NCBI GenBank assembly: GCA_035606355.1
Contig: DATNFO010000061.1
Coordinates: 248,001 to 312,000, forward strand
Direction of reading: 5' to 3'
Length of the DNA stretch: 64,000 nt
Origin: Sulfopaludibacter sp035606355
Lineage (GTDB): Bacteria; Acidobacteriota; Terriglobia; Bryobacterales; Bryobacteraceae
Positions 10,251 to 19,224 of the stretch are shown one piece after another; position 1 is the stretch's first letter, and each line of letters opens with the position of its first letter. A program made the position numbers and the translations under genes. Below the pieces are notes generated by a model. It was not told where the DNA came from and ran no database searches. It was given only the letters and a program-made list of their open reading frames with translations.

Positions 10251-11681
10251 ATGTGCAAATTTTTGATAGCCGCTTTGGCGGCTTCGTTCGCCGCGGCTCA
10301 GGCGCCTGCCGTGTTGGAGCAGATTTCTTCGCGTTTGACGGCGAATGGGCTTAAGGCCGACGTGGCATTTTTGGCTTCTGACTCGCTGCAGGGTCGCGGG
10401 ACGCCTTCTCCGGGATTGGATGCGGCGGCGGAGTTTGTGGCGGCGCAGTTCCGCCGCGCGGGGCTGGAGCCCGGCGGGGATGACGGTTACTTTCAGACGG
10501 CGGATTTCGCGCAGGTCGCTCCCGTGATGGACGGGCTGGAGGTATCTGTTGAATCCGGCGGTCAGACCGTGAAAGCGGCGCCTGGCCTCGCCATCATGCA
10601 GGCTGCGGCCGCAGACGTTTCGGGTGCGCCAACGGTGAAGGTAGCGCCAGGCGCACCGCTGCCGCCGGCCGAAACGCTGCAAGGCAAGGTCGTGGTTGTG
10701 GAAGCGGTGCGCGGGCCGGCATTCGCTGCGGTGCTCGCCGCGAAGCCCGCTTTGGTGCTTCTCCTGCCGGCCGGCGGCATGCGAGCCACGGGCCGCGGAC
10801 CCACCCAATTGCGTGAGGCCGGGCCGGCGATCGCGACAGTTCCAATCGTGGTCGTCGCGAACGATGCCGCGCTCGCCAAGGCACTTGCCTCGCCCGATGC
10901 AAAGGTGACGGCGCATGTGCCGGCGCCGAAGGTCAACCCGGTGAAGCTGCGGAACGTGATCGGCGTGCTGCGCGGAAGCGACCCTGTGCTGAAGGACAGC
11001 TACATTATCTTCACCGCGCACTACGATCATCTCGGCGTGCGCGAAAACGGGCAGGGCACGGATCACATCTTTAATGGAGCGAATGACGATGCCAGCGGCA
11101 CGGCCTCCGTTATGGAGATCGCCACCGCGCTGGCCAGTTTGCCGCAGCGGCCGAAGCGCACGATTGTGTTTATGACGCTGTTCGGCGAAGAGGTCGGCGA
11201 ACTCGGGAGTCAATATTATGCGCGGCATCCAATGTTTCCGCTGGCGAAGACGATCGCGGACGTCAACCTTGAGCAGTTGGGCCGCACCGATGAAGTAGGC
11301 GAGGGAACGAAGCTGAATCAGTTCAATTTGACCGGCTTCGATTATACGGATCTGCCCGCCGTATTTCAGCGCGCCGGCAAGCAGACTGGCGTGAAGGTGG
11401 TCAAGGATGAGCAGAAGAGCGATTCCTACTTCGGCCGCAGCGACAACGCGGCTTTCGCCAACGTCGGCGTGCCCTCGACGACGCTATCGGTGACTTACGC
11501 GTACGGCGATTATCACGCAGCGGGGGACGAATGGCCGAAGCTGGATTACGAGAACATGGCGAAGGTGGATCGGACGATCGCGCTGGCGGCGCTCGATCTG
11601 GCTGATGGGACTTATGTGCCGAAGTGGAATGAGGCGAACGCTAAAACCGAGGGTTACCGGAAGGCTCGGGCCGGGAAATAG
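10251..11681 (+). CDS. Secreted M28-family zinc metallopeptidase
   Basis: 476 residues from ATG 10251, chosen because it begins a signal peptide (MCKFLIAALAASFAAAQ). The middle of the protein (about 110-225) looks like a PA-type insert. The C-terminal catalytic domain holds the expected metal ligands in order: HYDHLG, NGANDDASG, FGEEVGELGS, then VNLEQLG (usually NLDM, here with Glu) and GDYHAAGDE. By family it is an aminopeptidase or glutamate-carboxypeptidase-like exopeptidase using two zinc ions, acting outside the cytoplasm. It is transcribed away from the ATPase island and has normal GC. Confidence 0.9.
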   Translation: MCKFLIAALAASFAAAQAPAVLEQISSRLTANGLKADVAFLASDSLQGRGTPSPGLDAAAEFVAAQFRRAGLEPGGDDGYFQTADFAQVAPVMDGLEVSVESGGQTVKAAPGLAIMQAAAADVSGAPTVKVAPGAPLPPAETLQGKVVVVEAVRGPAFAAVLAAKPALVLLLPAGGMRATGRGPTQLREAGPAIATVPIVVVANDAALAKALASPDAKVTAHVPAPKVNPVKLRNVIGVLRGSDPVLKDSYIIFTAHYDHLGVRENGQGTDHIFNGANDDASGTASVMEIATALASLPQRPKRTIVFMTLFGEEVGELGSQYYARHPMFPLAKTIADVNLEQLGRTDEVGEGTKLNQFNLTGFDYTDLPAVFQRAGKQTGVKVVKDEQKSDSYFGRSDNAAFANVGVPSTTLSVTYAYGDYHAAGDEWPKLDYENMAKVDRTIALAALDLADGTYVPKWNEANAKTEGYRKARAGK

Positions 11682-11686
11682 GCTTC

Positions 11687-11965
11687 CTAACTGGTCCGCG
11701 AAAAGAGCACGCGGCAACCGGAATCTTTCCAGTTGCCGCGCACGAAAGCGACCGATTCCTGCGCGTGCACCGCGCTGCCATCGTGCAACTGAGCCGTGTC
11801 CGGGAACTGCTGCCGCGCGCGCTCATCCTGTGCGGCGGCGCGGTAATCCCCGTCAGCCGACGCCGTCAACCCCAATTGGAGCGGCTGCTGCGCGCCGGCA
11901 ACGGGTCCGAACCGCACACACCGCCCCCGATCCCGGAAGCTCGATTGCAACCCGACATTGGTCAT
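11687..11965 (-). CDS. Small hypothetical ORF, doubtful
   Basis: 92 residues starting ATG 11965, overlapping the start of the divergent DUF362 gene by two bases. No recognised domain or signal peptide. The 3' end runs through the hairpin repeat at 11710-11740, which makes the last 25 residues look repeat-derived (RGNWKDSGCRV). Composition is plausible but not compelling; the region may simply be the intergenic spacer between the peptidase and the DUF362 gene. Confidence 0.25.
   Translation of the reverse strand: MTNVGLQSSFRDRGRCVRFGPVAGAQQPLQLGLTASADGDYRAAAQDERARQQFPDTAQLHDGSAVHAQESVAFVRGNWKDSGCRVLFSRTS
11710..11740. repeat. Palindromic hairpin related to the 15.5-kb repeat
   Basis: Arms CGCGGCAAC (11710-11718) and GTTGCCGCG (11732-11740), with an inner GGAA/TTCC pairing. 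The core resembles the second hairpin of the unit repeated at 15486-15800 (GCAACAGGAA/TTCCTGTTGC) and is also followed by GCACG. It lies just after the M28 peptidase gene, where a terminator would be expected. Confidence 0.55.
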
Positions 11966-13313
11966 GGCAAAAGTTGCAATCGCTCACACGAATGAAAAGC
12001 ACCGCTCTATCCAACGGGTGACCGGGCTGGTGGCCGAAGCGCTGACCCACCTTGGCGGAATGAGCTCTTTCGTCCGCCCCGGTCAGACCGTGCTCATTAA
12101 ACCAAATCAAACCGTCTACTATTCGGCTGAGGACGGTTGCACCACCGATCCGCTCGTCGTAGGCGCGCTGATTCGGCTGGCGCGCGAAGCGGGAGCGGCG
12201 CGCATTCAAGTCGCCGAATCCAGCGGCGGTTTCTTTTCCTCCACCGAATGCATGCGCATCACCGGAATGGCCGCCGTAGCAAGCAGGGAAGGCGCGGAGG
12301 TCATCGACCTCGGCAGCAACAAAGTGCCGAACCGTGAGGTGGATATCCCCAACGGAACGGTGTGTAAGCGCGCGCCCATTCCCGTGCCGCTCCTCGATGC
12401 AGATGTGATCATCGCCGCACCCAAAGCCAAGAACCACCACATTGAACCAATCAGCGGAGCCATGAAGCTGTGGGTCGGTGCGGTCAATCAGGCGTGGCGC
12501 AATCACAACCATGGCGACGCCGATATGATCGCGCGGTTCGTCGACATCATGTCGGTTACGCGACCGCACCTCTGCGTCACCGACGCTCTGATCTGCGGCG
12601 AAGGCGACGGCCCCATTGCCGACCTTCCTCGCTGGGCGGGCTGCATTCTCGCGTCCACCGACCCGGTCGCCACAGACGTGGCCATCGCGGGGCTGATGGG
12701 CCACGACTGGCGCAAACTCCGCTTCGCCGAAGAGGGCGAGCGGCGCGGACTCGGCCAGCGCCAGCCCATCGAGTATCTCGGCGTGCCGCTCGATCGCGTC
12801 GCCTTCAAAGCGTGGTCCGGCCACACGGGTTACGATTACCTCCCGATCAACTTCCTGGTCGGCGGCGGCGTCACGCTCGAAGGCACCATCGGACATGTGA
12901 AGAGCGCGCTCGATAGCATGCTGCGCCGCGGCGAACTGAACCAGGTGATCTGGGCGAAAGGTACCCCCACCGTTATGATCGGCGACGTCGCCGACCCGCA
13001 ATTCGAGCAGCATCTCACTGAAGGGCCGTACGTGGTGTTCGACGATGCCGCGCGCCCGGAATACAAAAATGATTCGCGCGTGCTGTTCGTGCCCGGACAT
13101 CCTGTCTTACAAACCGCGCTGCCCAAACTGATGGAAGGGCTCGGCGTGAAAACCTCGGGCGGCGCCGCCATGAAGTGGCAGCAATTTCAGAATTGGGGCA
13201 TGCACACGCTTGAATACGGTTCGCCGTGGCGTCAGGCGGTCGCGCTCACGATTCCCGCCGCGCTGGCAGCGCTCGCGGTCACCGGAATCGCCGGCCTGGT
13301 GAGGCGCTCGTGA
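11964..13313 (+). CDS. DUF362 domain protein with C-terminal membrane anchor
   Basis: 449 residues from ATG 11964. The body matches the DUF362 family: GQTVLIKPNQ near the start, RIQVAESSGG, and LDADVIIAAPKAKNH with the GAMKLWVG segment. DUF362 proteins are often annotated as iron-sulfur-related, but no CxxCxxC ferredoxin motif is visible here. The last 25 residues are a hydrophobic helix ending in basic residues (GLVRRS), so the protein is probably tail-anchored. Its stop overlaps the GTG start of the next gene by 4 bases (GTGA), which implies translational coupling with the GH1-like enzyme. The biochemical role is unknown. Confidence 0.8.
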   Translation: MAKVAIAHTNEKHRSIQRVTGLVAEALTHLGGMSSFVRPGQTVLIKPNQTVYYSAEDGCTTDPLVVGALIRLAREAGAARIQVAESSGGFFSSTECMRITGMAAVASREGAEVIDLGSNKVPNREVDIPNGTVCKRAPIPVPLLDADVIIAAPKAKNHHIEPISGAMKLWVGAVNQAWRNHNHGDADMIARFVDIMSVTRPHLCVTDALICGEGDGPIADLPRWAGCILASTDPVATDVAIAGLMGHDWRKLRFAEEGERRGLGQRQPIEYLGVPLDRVAFKAWSGHTGYDYLPINFLVGGGVTLEGTIGHVKSALDSMLRRGELNQVIWAKGTPTVMIGDVADPQFEQHLTEGPYVVFDDAARPEYKNDSRVLFVPGHPVLQTALPKLMEGLGVKTSGGAAMKWQQFQNWGMHTLEYGSPWRQAVALTIPAALAALAVTGIAGLVRRS

Positions 13314-14623
13314 GACGCTACACGCACGGACTCGCCCGTCCCGAGTCGGCGGTTAACCGTAAGCCGCACACCTTCATCTTCGCCACGGGTATCGAAAACA
13401 GTTATCCCGTGATCACCGGCCGCGACGGCCGCGACCAGCGCGTGGATGAAATGGCTAAGTGCGGCCATTACAAACGATGGCGCGAGGATTTCGCTCTGGT
13501 CAAGGAACTCGGCCTGGAGTTCCTCCGCTACGGTCCTCCGTATTACCGCGAACATGTAAGTCCCGGTAAGTACGATTGGAATTTTGCCGATCAGACGTTT
13601 GCCGAGTTACGCCGCCTCGGCATCTATCCCATCGCCGACTTACTCCACTTCGGCGTTCCGAGTTGGATGGGAAACTTCCAGAATCCCGATTTCCCTCGAT
13701 TGTTCGCCGAATACGCGGGAGCGTTCGCGGCGCGCTTCCCCTGGGTTCGCCTCTATACGCCCGTCAACGAAATCTTCGTCTGCGCGACCTTTTCCGGCCA
13801 GTATGGCTGGTGGAATGAGCGGATGAGTTCGGACGTCGGCTTCGTCACTGCATTAAAGCATCTCGCCCGGGCCAACCTGCTCGCCGAAGAGGCCATTCTG
13901 AAGGCGCAGCCCGATGCTCTGTTCATTCAAAGCGAATCGTCGGAGTACTTTCACGCGGCGGAACCGGAAGCCCATGCACGCGCCGAAGCGTTCAATCACA
14001 AGCGATTCCTCTCGCTGGACCTTTCCTACGGACACGACGTGCGCGGAGTCATGTACGAGTATCTGATGGATCACGGCATGACGCGCGAAGAATACCATTG
14101 GTTCCTGACAGCGGCGGCGCGTTTGCGTCCATTCTGCGTCATGGGCAACGACTATTACTTCACCAATGAGCACTTAGTGCCGCCGTCCGGCCCCGTCAAA
14201 CCCGCCGGCGAAATCTTCGGTTATTACGTGATTACGCGCCAGTATTACGAGCGTTACCACTTACCCGTAATGCACACGGAGACGAATCTGGGCGAGCCGG
14301 ACAAGGCGCCGGGATGGCTCTGGAAAGAGTGGGCCAACATGGTGCGGCTGAAGGACGATGGAGTCCCGATCATCGGCTTCACCTGGTACAGCCTGACGGA
14401 CCAGGTGGATTGGGACACAGCGCTGCGGGAAGACAACGGCCGCGTAAACCCGCTGGGCCTTTACGATCTCAACCGCAAGATCCGGCCCGTGGGTGAAGCG
14501 TACAAGCAGTTAGTCAAACAATGGCGGAACATCCTGCCGACCGAAAGCCTCTGCATCCACGCAGTCGAACCGCAGGAATTCGATACGCCGGAGCACGAAA
14601 CTTTAACCTGGGGAGACAAGTAG
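13310..14623 (+). CDS. Glycoside hydrolase family 1-like protein
   Basis: 437 residues from GTG 13310, chosen because of the GTGA overlap with the preceding stop and because conserved sequence begins soon after. The TIM-barrel pattern of clan GH-A is visible: LGLEFLRYGPPYYRE, PIADLLHFGVPSWM, then YTPVNEIFV with the likely acid/base E154, and VMHTETNLGE with the likely nucleophile E324, followed by GFTWYSLTDQVDWD. It resembles GH1 beta-glucosidases, or the related family that closes rhamnan or dTDP-sugar pathways, but lacks the usual signal peptide, so it is probably cytoplasmic. Substrate unknown. Confidence 0.82.
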   Translation: MRRYTHGLARPESAVNRKPHTFIFATGIENSYPVITGRDGRDQRVDEMAKCGHYKRWREDFALVKELGLEFLRYGPPYYREHVSPGKYDWNFADQTFAELRRLGIYPIADLLHFGVPSWMGNFQNPDFPRLFAEYAGAFAARFPWVRLYTPVNEIFVCATFSGQYGWWNERMSSDVGFVTALKHLARANLLAEEAILKAQPDALFIQSESSEYFHAAEPEAHARAEAFNHKRFLSLDLSYGHDVRGVMYEYLMDHGMTREEYHWFLTAAARLRPFCVMGNDYYFTNEHLVPPSGPVKPAGEIFGYYVITRQYYERYHLPVMHTETNLGEPDKAPGWLWKEWANMVRLKDDGVPIIGFTWYSLTDQVDWDTALREDNGRVNPLGLYDLNRKIRPVGEAYKQLVKQWRNILPTESLCIHAVEPQEFDTPEHETLTWGDK

Positions 14624-14653
14624 CGGCCGGAGCCGCGCCCGATTAGTGCCCGA

Positions 14654-15475
14654 TCACTTCACCGTGACGGCAAACGGAAGCACTTCGCCGGTCTGAATCA
14701 CCACCACATTCAAGTTGCCGCTCTTGGCGTTCGCGCCGGCTTTCAGTGTCACCACAGCGCTTTGACCGCCGGTCAACTCTTTGCGGTCGATCGCCATCTC
14801 GACGCCCTGCACCTGACCCATCAGCAGCAAATCCAGCTTATCGCTGCCGGTGTTCTTTACATTGAGGGTCGCCGATTCTCCCGGCTTCAAGTCCACGCTC
14901 TTGGGGTCGAACTTCACCTGTCCGTGGGGAATATTCGGATCCTGCGTCATCGCCGCCCCGAAATCCGGAACCGACGTCTTTAATGCGGCGGCCATATCCG
15001 CCGGAACCGCTCTCGGCTTATCCGGATCCGCCATGGCGGCGAGCGCCGCGTCCACCGTGCTTTGCGAAATGTCGCCGAACATGGAGTGCCTCAGCACGTC
15101 CTTGTCGATATACCAGCACCACTTCCCATCCTCTACTTTCCACATGCTCGGGATGGGCAGCGCGGGAAGGTTGCCAAACTCGGCCGACGAGGCGCTCTGC
15201 ACCGTCACCGTGACGTAGGCATGCGTAAAGTTATCGGAATATCGGATGGTTTGAATGCCGCCGTAGGAGAGGTAGTGCGGCTTCGGAGCGTTATAGAAGA
15301 AATCCTTGCTGTCTTCCGCCGTCAGCGCCTCCGCTTTGCGGAATTGAGCGCTCACGTGATACCGGAAGAACTGGTCCACGCGCTCGCGCAAAGCCGCATC
15401 CACGTCGGCGGGAGGTTTGGAGTCCTGCGCCGCGCAAGCGCACGCGAGTAACAGGAAGGTAAGTACCGGCCGCAT
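14654..15475 (-). CDS. Hypothetical secreted or lipoprotein-like protein
   Basis: 273 residues from ATG 15475. The start was chosen for its signal sequence MRPVLTFLLLACACAAQ, where LLAC could act as a lipobox. Residues 30-150 look like an NTF2-like or ketosteroid-isomerase-like domain (FFRYHVSAQFRKAEALTAEDSKDFF). The C-terminal third is a small beta domain (LKPGESATLNVKNTGSDKLDLLL) of the kind that resembles an extracellular Ig-like module. No enzyme motif is apparent. The upstream flank is the hairpin repeat array. Confidence 0.7.
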   Translation of the reverse strand: MRPVLTFLLLACACAAQDSKPPADVDAALRERVDQFFRYHVSAQFRKAEALTAEDSKDFFYNAPKPHYLSYGGIQTIRYSDNFTHAYVTVTVQSASSAEFGNLPALPIPSMWKVEDGKWCWYIDKDVLRHSMFGDISQSTVDAALAAMADPDKPRAVPADMAAALKTSVPDFGAAMTQDPNIPHGQVKFDPKSVDLKPGESATLNVKNTGSDKLDLLLMGQVQGVEMAIDRKELTGGQSAVVTLKAGANAKSGNLNVVVIQTGEVLPFAVTVK

Positions 15476-15485
15476 CTTTCTATTG

Positions 15486-15861
15486 TACGATGCAGTTCGG
15501 CTCGGCCCGGGCGACCTTCGGTCGCCGCAACAGGAAAGATTCCTGTTGCCACGGGCCCGCAGCATTGTTCAGATGCGCTGTAGCCGCCGTAGCGTGTATA
15601 GCTCCGGCTGCATACTCTTCTGCTACGATGCCGTTCGGCTCGGGCGACCTTCGGTCGCGCAAGAGGACAGATTCCTGTTGCCACGTGCGCGCAGTTTGCT
15701 CAAACCGGCGCCAATCGTCTGTACGATGCCGTTCGGCTCGGCTCGGGCTCGACCTTCGGTCGCCGCAACAGGAAACATTCCTGTTGCCACGTGCGCGCAG
15801 CATTGTTCAAATGCGCTGTAGCCGCCGTAGGGTGTATAGCTCCGGCTGCATATTCTTCTGC
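15486..15861. repeat. Composite repeat array: three double-hairpin units alternating with copies of the SDR gene tail
   Basis: Unit A occurs at about 15486-15562, 15624-15693 and 15722-15800. In each, a short hairpin GCGACC-TTC-GGTCGC is followed by GCAACAGGAA-loop-TTCCTGTTGC (15527-15549 in the first copy; arms partly degraded in the second). Between them lie copies of two segments of the SDR gene 3' end: segment B (15564-15623, repeated at 15802-15861) and segment C (about 15695-15719, repeated at about 15858-15882). The second B and C copies encode the last residues of the SDR protein. The pattern is direct duplication of a gene tail together with a structured element. No other gene is visible in 15476-15806. 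Confidence 0.85.
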
Positions 15862-16622
15862 TCAAACCGGCGCCAATCGTCGTTCACGCTGATGAGTTTG
15901 CCGCTGATGTGGTTGCTGCGGTCCGATGCCAGAAACAGCGCGAGTTGGATCTGCTTATCCGGCGAATCGCCGCCCGTGATCCGCACCTGTTCGGCTTCTT
16001 CCACCTCGCGAGGGCCCGCGCGATCCTCGCCCGCGTTCAGAATCTCGTCCGTCATGGAGGTGTACGCGTTGCCCGGAATCATCGCGTTCACCTGCACGTT
16101 GTCTTCAATGACTTCCGCCGCCAGGCACTCCGCCATGCGCACCACCGCGGCCTTCGACGTCGCATAGGCCGTGAAATTCGGCCGGGTGAACGCCGCGCCG
16201 CCCCCGGCGATCACGATGATCTTCCCCGACCGTTTCTCCACCATCTGCGGCAACACCGCGCGGCACGCGTTCACCACGCCCATGAGGTTGACGTCGATCG
16301 CCTCCGCCCAAGCCTTCGGTTTGGTGGTCAGCAGCGGACCGATCGGTCCCGGCACGCCCGCGGCGGCGATCAACACATCGAGCCCGCCGAATACCGCCCG
16401 CATGCGATCCGCGGCCGCCGCCAGTTGCTCCAGGTCGCGCACGTCCGCCCGGAGCCGCAGCGCATTGCCGCCCGCCTGCTCAATTTCGAGTTTGGCCAGA
16501 TCCAGTTCCGGCTGGCTCCGCGCCATCAGGCCGACCCGCGCGCCCGCCGCCGCGAACCCGATCGCCAGCCTCTTCCCGATACCCCGCCCCGCGCCCGTGA
16601 TCAGAACGCTTTTTTCTCGCAT
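15807..16622 (-). CDS. Short-chain dehydrogenase/reductase family protein
   Basis: 271 residues from ATG 16622; a GTG at 16631 is possible, but the GGTGG-like ribosome site fits the ATG better. The Rossmann motif TGAGRGIG is at residues 9-16, NAG is replaced by AAAG (87-89), and the active-site pair YATSK gives Y153 and K157. The catalytic serine normally 13 residues before the tyrosine is replaced by glycine (AGGGA around 139-143), so classical oxidoreductase activity is doubtful. The C-terminus after VNDDWRRF is encoded by DNA that is duplicated in the adjacent repeat array. It lies 3-12 bp after the preceding membrane-protein gene and probably belongs to the same operon. Confidence 0.87.
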   Translation of the reverse strand: MREKSVLITGAGRGIGKRLAIGFAAAGARVGLMARSQPELDLAKLEIEQAGGNALRLRADVRDLEQLAAAADRMRAVFGGLDVLIAAAGVPGPIGPLLTTKPKAWAEAIDVNLMGVVNACRAVLPQMVEKRSGKIIVIAGGGAAFTRPNFTAYATSKAAVVRMAECLAAEVIEDNVQVNAMIPGNAYTSMTDEILNAGEDRAGPREVEEAEQVRITGGDSPDKQIQLALFLASDRSNHISGKLISVNDDWRRFEQKNMQPELYTLRRLQRI

Positions 16623-16634
16623 GTCGGCCACCGC

Positions 16635-18065
16635 TCAGTTCTCTACAAGCGCATCGAAGACGCCGGTTTCCACTTTTCCGGCGCGCTTCACCTGGACGAA
16701 GATCCGGTAACTGCCCGGTTTGGGAAAGCCATACGGAAAACTAACCTCGGCCGGCAAACTGTCCTCGCCCATCATCATCATGTGCCCGGCGTGCGGATTT
16801 TCCGGTTGCGCCAACGCCATCGCGGCCATTGGAACGCTTCCGGAAGGATGCACGTGCGCGAACACGCTGCGGTCGCTGCGCACGAATGCGGCGTGCCCCT
16901 GCATTCCCATATACAGTTCCATATCGCCGGCCGGCCGCCCGGACGCATCCTGCACCGCGAACCGGAACTCGTAGGGACGCCGCGCGTGCAGTGGGCCGTC
17001 CTCGCGTTCCCAAACCATCTTGTAGCCACCGCTGAGTGGTGTCACTCTGCGATTGTAATCCGGTTTCTCGACCGGCGGACCGCTCCCCGCCGCATCGTCT
17101 CCCTCGAGCGGCTTCCCGGCGACAGCCGGCAACTCGATTTCAGTCACCGGTGTCTCCGGCATTCCGTCGGCATGGACGATGTCGCCAAACAGCGCGTAGC
17201 GTCCCGCGGGCATATCCGGCAACTGCTGCGTGAAGTCTCCCGATGCATCTTCGGTGGGATGCAGATGCCACACCATCTCCATCTCCGGCAGACGAATCAC
17301 ATACAAATGCATCAGGTGACCGTGGTCCGGCAGCAGATCGTCCGTGCGCCGGCCCAACCAGCCCGGATCCTGTAAGTGCAATCGCAGCCGTCCGCCGCTT
17401 TGGAGCGAGGCGTTGATCGCGAGCGGCTTGAAGACATACCGCCGGTAAAAGCCGTCCTCGGAATTCCACCACGCGTTTCCGAAGTACAATGCCGCCGCTA
17501 CCAGCGCCGCCGTAACGGCCATGGCGACCCGGCTTCGCCGCACGCGAGGCGCATCCGGAGCGACGCCCGGCACCAGCGGCGCTTCCCGCACGCAAGCCCC
17601 CGCGATGCTTACCAGCCCGATGCACAAAAGCACCGCGAGCGGAATCAAAATAATCCCGACCGTCCGCTGCATGGCGAGGACGCGCGTCGCGATCGCCGGC
17701 ACGGGCACGAACATTTCGCCATGCCCCTGGGCGCCGTCGACATCCACCCGCACTTTCCAGGATCCCGTCGCCATCAGCCATAGAGATCCCGTGAAGAATT
17801 GTGGATCCTCGGCCGACCGGCGCGCTGTGTCGGCAGCGGGCGCGTATTGCTGCTTCGCATTGACGCGCAACGGAACAATCTGGATTCGCGAGACACCCGC
17901 CGTGCTGCTGCGAATCTCCACTTCCGCCACGCCGGGCACCACTTGCGGAGGTCGAATCGTCACCAACAGCCGGTACCGACCCGCCGGCCCTTCGTAAAAC
18001 ACATCCGGACTGCCCACGTGGGCAAACAGCGGAAACGCCAACAGGGCCGCCAGAAGGAATCTCAT
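16635..18065 (-). CDS. Membrane-anchored His/Met-rich protein of unknown function
   Basis: 476 residues from ATG 18065, one base after the stop of the upstream membrane gene. A signal peptide (MRFLLAALLAFPLFAHVG) leads to a beta-rich periplasmic domain (VFYEGPAGRYRLLVTIRPP), then two hydrophobic segments around residues 155-180 and 205-225. A second periplasmic part follows, with histidine motifs (LMHLYVIRL, VWHLHPTE, FAHVHPSG) and the cluster HAGHMMMMGED. The His/Met content and the FixH/YtkA-like beta folds suggest metal (copper) handling or cytochrome-oxidase-related assembly. This is inference only. It is co-transcribed with the 10-segment membrane protein upstream and the SDR downstream. 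Confidence 0.75.
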   Translation of the reverse strand: MRFLLAALLAFPLFAHVGSPDVFYEGPAGRYRLLVTIRPPQVVPGVAEVEIRSSTAGVSRIQIVPLRVNAKQQYAPAADTARRSAEDPQFFTGSLWLMATGSWKVRVDVDGAQGHGEMFVPVPAIATRVLAMQRTVGIILIPLAVLLCIGLVSIAGACVREAPLVPGVAPDAPRVRRSRVAMAVTAALVAAALYFGNAWWNSEDGFYRRYVFKPLAINASLQSGGRLRLHLQDPGWLGRRTDDLLPDHGHLMHLYVIRLPEMEMVWHLHPTEDASGDFTQQLPDMPAGRYALFGDIVHADGMPETPVTEIELPAVAGKPLEGDDAAGSGPPVEKPDYNRRVTPLSGGYKMVWEREDGPLHARRPYEFRFAVQDASGRPAGDMELYMGMQGHAAFVRSDRSVFAHVHPSGSVPMAAMALAQPENPHAGHMMMMGEDSLPAEVSFPYGFPKPGSYRIFVQVKRAGKVETGVFDALVEN

Positions 18066-18066
18066 A

Positions 18067-19224
18067 TTACCTGCGAATCCGCCGCATCCAATTGCCCCAC
18101 AGCAGGCCGAGCAGGCTCGTGAACATCGCCACCGCGACGGCGATAGCGGCCTCCCGCCAGAACTCCGCGCCGGGTTCGGTGGGGTAGAAAATATATCGGG
18201 CATAGGCGCCCTCCGGGTGCACATAATACCCGAAGTACTTGGCGCCGAAAAACCAGTTCCGCGCGCCTGGACTCATCAGAAAGTCGGCGAACGGCCACTG
18301 CACCGCCGCGAACACTGCGAGAAATATGGCGCCCGAAGCGGCGGCCTGCGTCCAGATGTTCCAGTGCGGAGTGCGCCGCCAGAACAAATCCAAAGCGATT
18401 GCGGGAATCAGGATCAGCAGCGGAAACTCCGGCGGCACAAACTGCGTCGTATGCCAGAACACCGGACCGAGCTTGGGCTCCGCCGGAAACAGCGGCAGAA
18501 TCCAGCTCATCAACAGAATGAAGATGGTGTAAACCGCGGCCACGATTGTCGCGCCCCATTTCACGCGGCTCGCCCGCGCCACACCCGCCAGCACCAGCGG
18601 AACAATCATCGCGATCAGCCGGTAGAAGTGCGCCTGATGCATCGCATTGCGTGCCGTGATCTCCATTTGCAGCACGGTGAGGCAGATGAGAGTCATGCCG
18701 CCGGTATAGAGGAACAGCCCTTCGAGGCGGCGCCGCGGAGCCCCTTCGATGCGATTCATCCGTCCGACGATGAGCAGCAGCGCGCCCAGGTGCACGCCGA
18801 AGATCCCCGCCGCCAGCACCATGTGCGGCGGACTGAGTATCTTCACATCGAGGCCATAAGCGTTGTGCCACCAATCGTCAAACGGCGCCGACGTGATCAT
18901 CGCAATGCCGCCCCACGCCGCCACAAATGCGCCGAGCGGACCGCGGAACCCCCAAATGCGCACGCTCCGGTCGCGCAGCGGGGATGCTTTGGCAAGGGTG
19001 GTCGAGAGGATCAGGTAGCCGCACGAAAGACCCGCCAGCACGCCGCAAATATGAATGGCGATATGCGCCGGAGTCCAAAAGGTGTCGCGCCCGATGGAGC
19101 GGTGCCAGGAGATATCCCAGTGCACCCCGATCATGGCGCTGGTGATGGCCGCAACGGCGCACCACACGTACCAGGGAACGCTGCTTTCAACTGGAATGGC
19201 GTTGACGCGCGAAGTGGCCTGCAA
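18067..19224 (-). CDS. Polytopic membrane protein of unknown function
   Basis: 385 residues with about ten hydrophobic segments. No ATG is found near the N-terminus; TTG 19224 gives MQATSRVNAIPVES before the first segment. The first two segments contain a histidine/tryptophan-rich stretch (HWDISWHRSIGRDTFWTPAH) and further charged residues within the membrane (PFDDWWHNAYG), as in haem- or metal-binding membrane proteins. No family is recognised. A TATAAT hexamer ends 6 bases before the TTG, compatible with a leaderless message. It forms a tight operon with the His/Met-rich protein. Confidence 0.75.
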   Translation of the reverse strand: MQATSRVNAIPVESSVPWYVWCAVAAITSAMIGVHWDISWHRSIGRDTFWTPAHIAIHICGVLAGLSCGYLILSTTLAKASPLRDRSVRIWGFRGPLGAFVAAWGGIAMITSAPFDDWWHNAYGLDVKILSPPHMVLAAGIFGVHLGALLLIVGRMNRIEGAPRRRLEGLFLYTGGMTLICLTVLQMEITARNAMHQAHFYRLIAMIVPLVLAGVARASRVKWGATIVAAVYTIFILLMSWILPLFPAEPKLGPVFWHTTQFVPPEFPLLILIPAIALDLFWRRTPHWNIWTQAAASGAIFLAVFAAVQWPFADFLMSPGARNWFFGAKYFGYYVHPEGAYARYIFYPTEPGAEFWREAAIAVAVAMFTSLLGLLWGNWMRRIRR

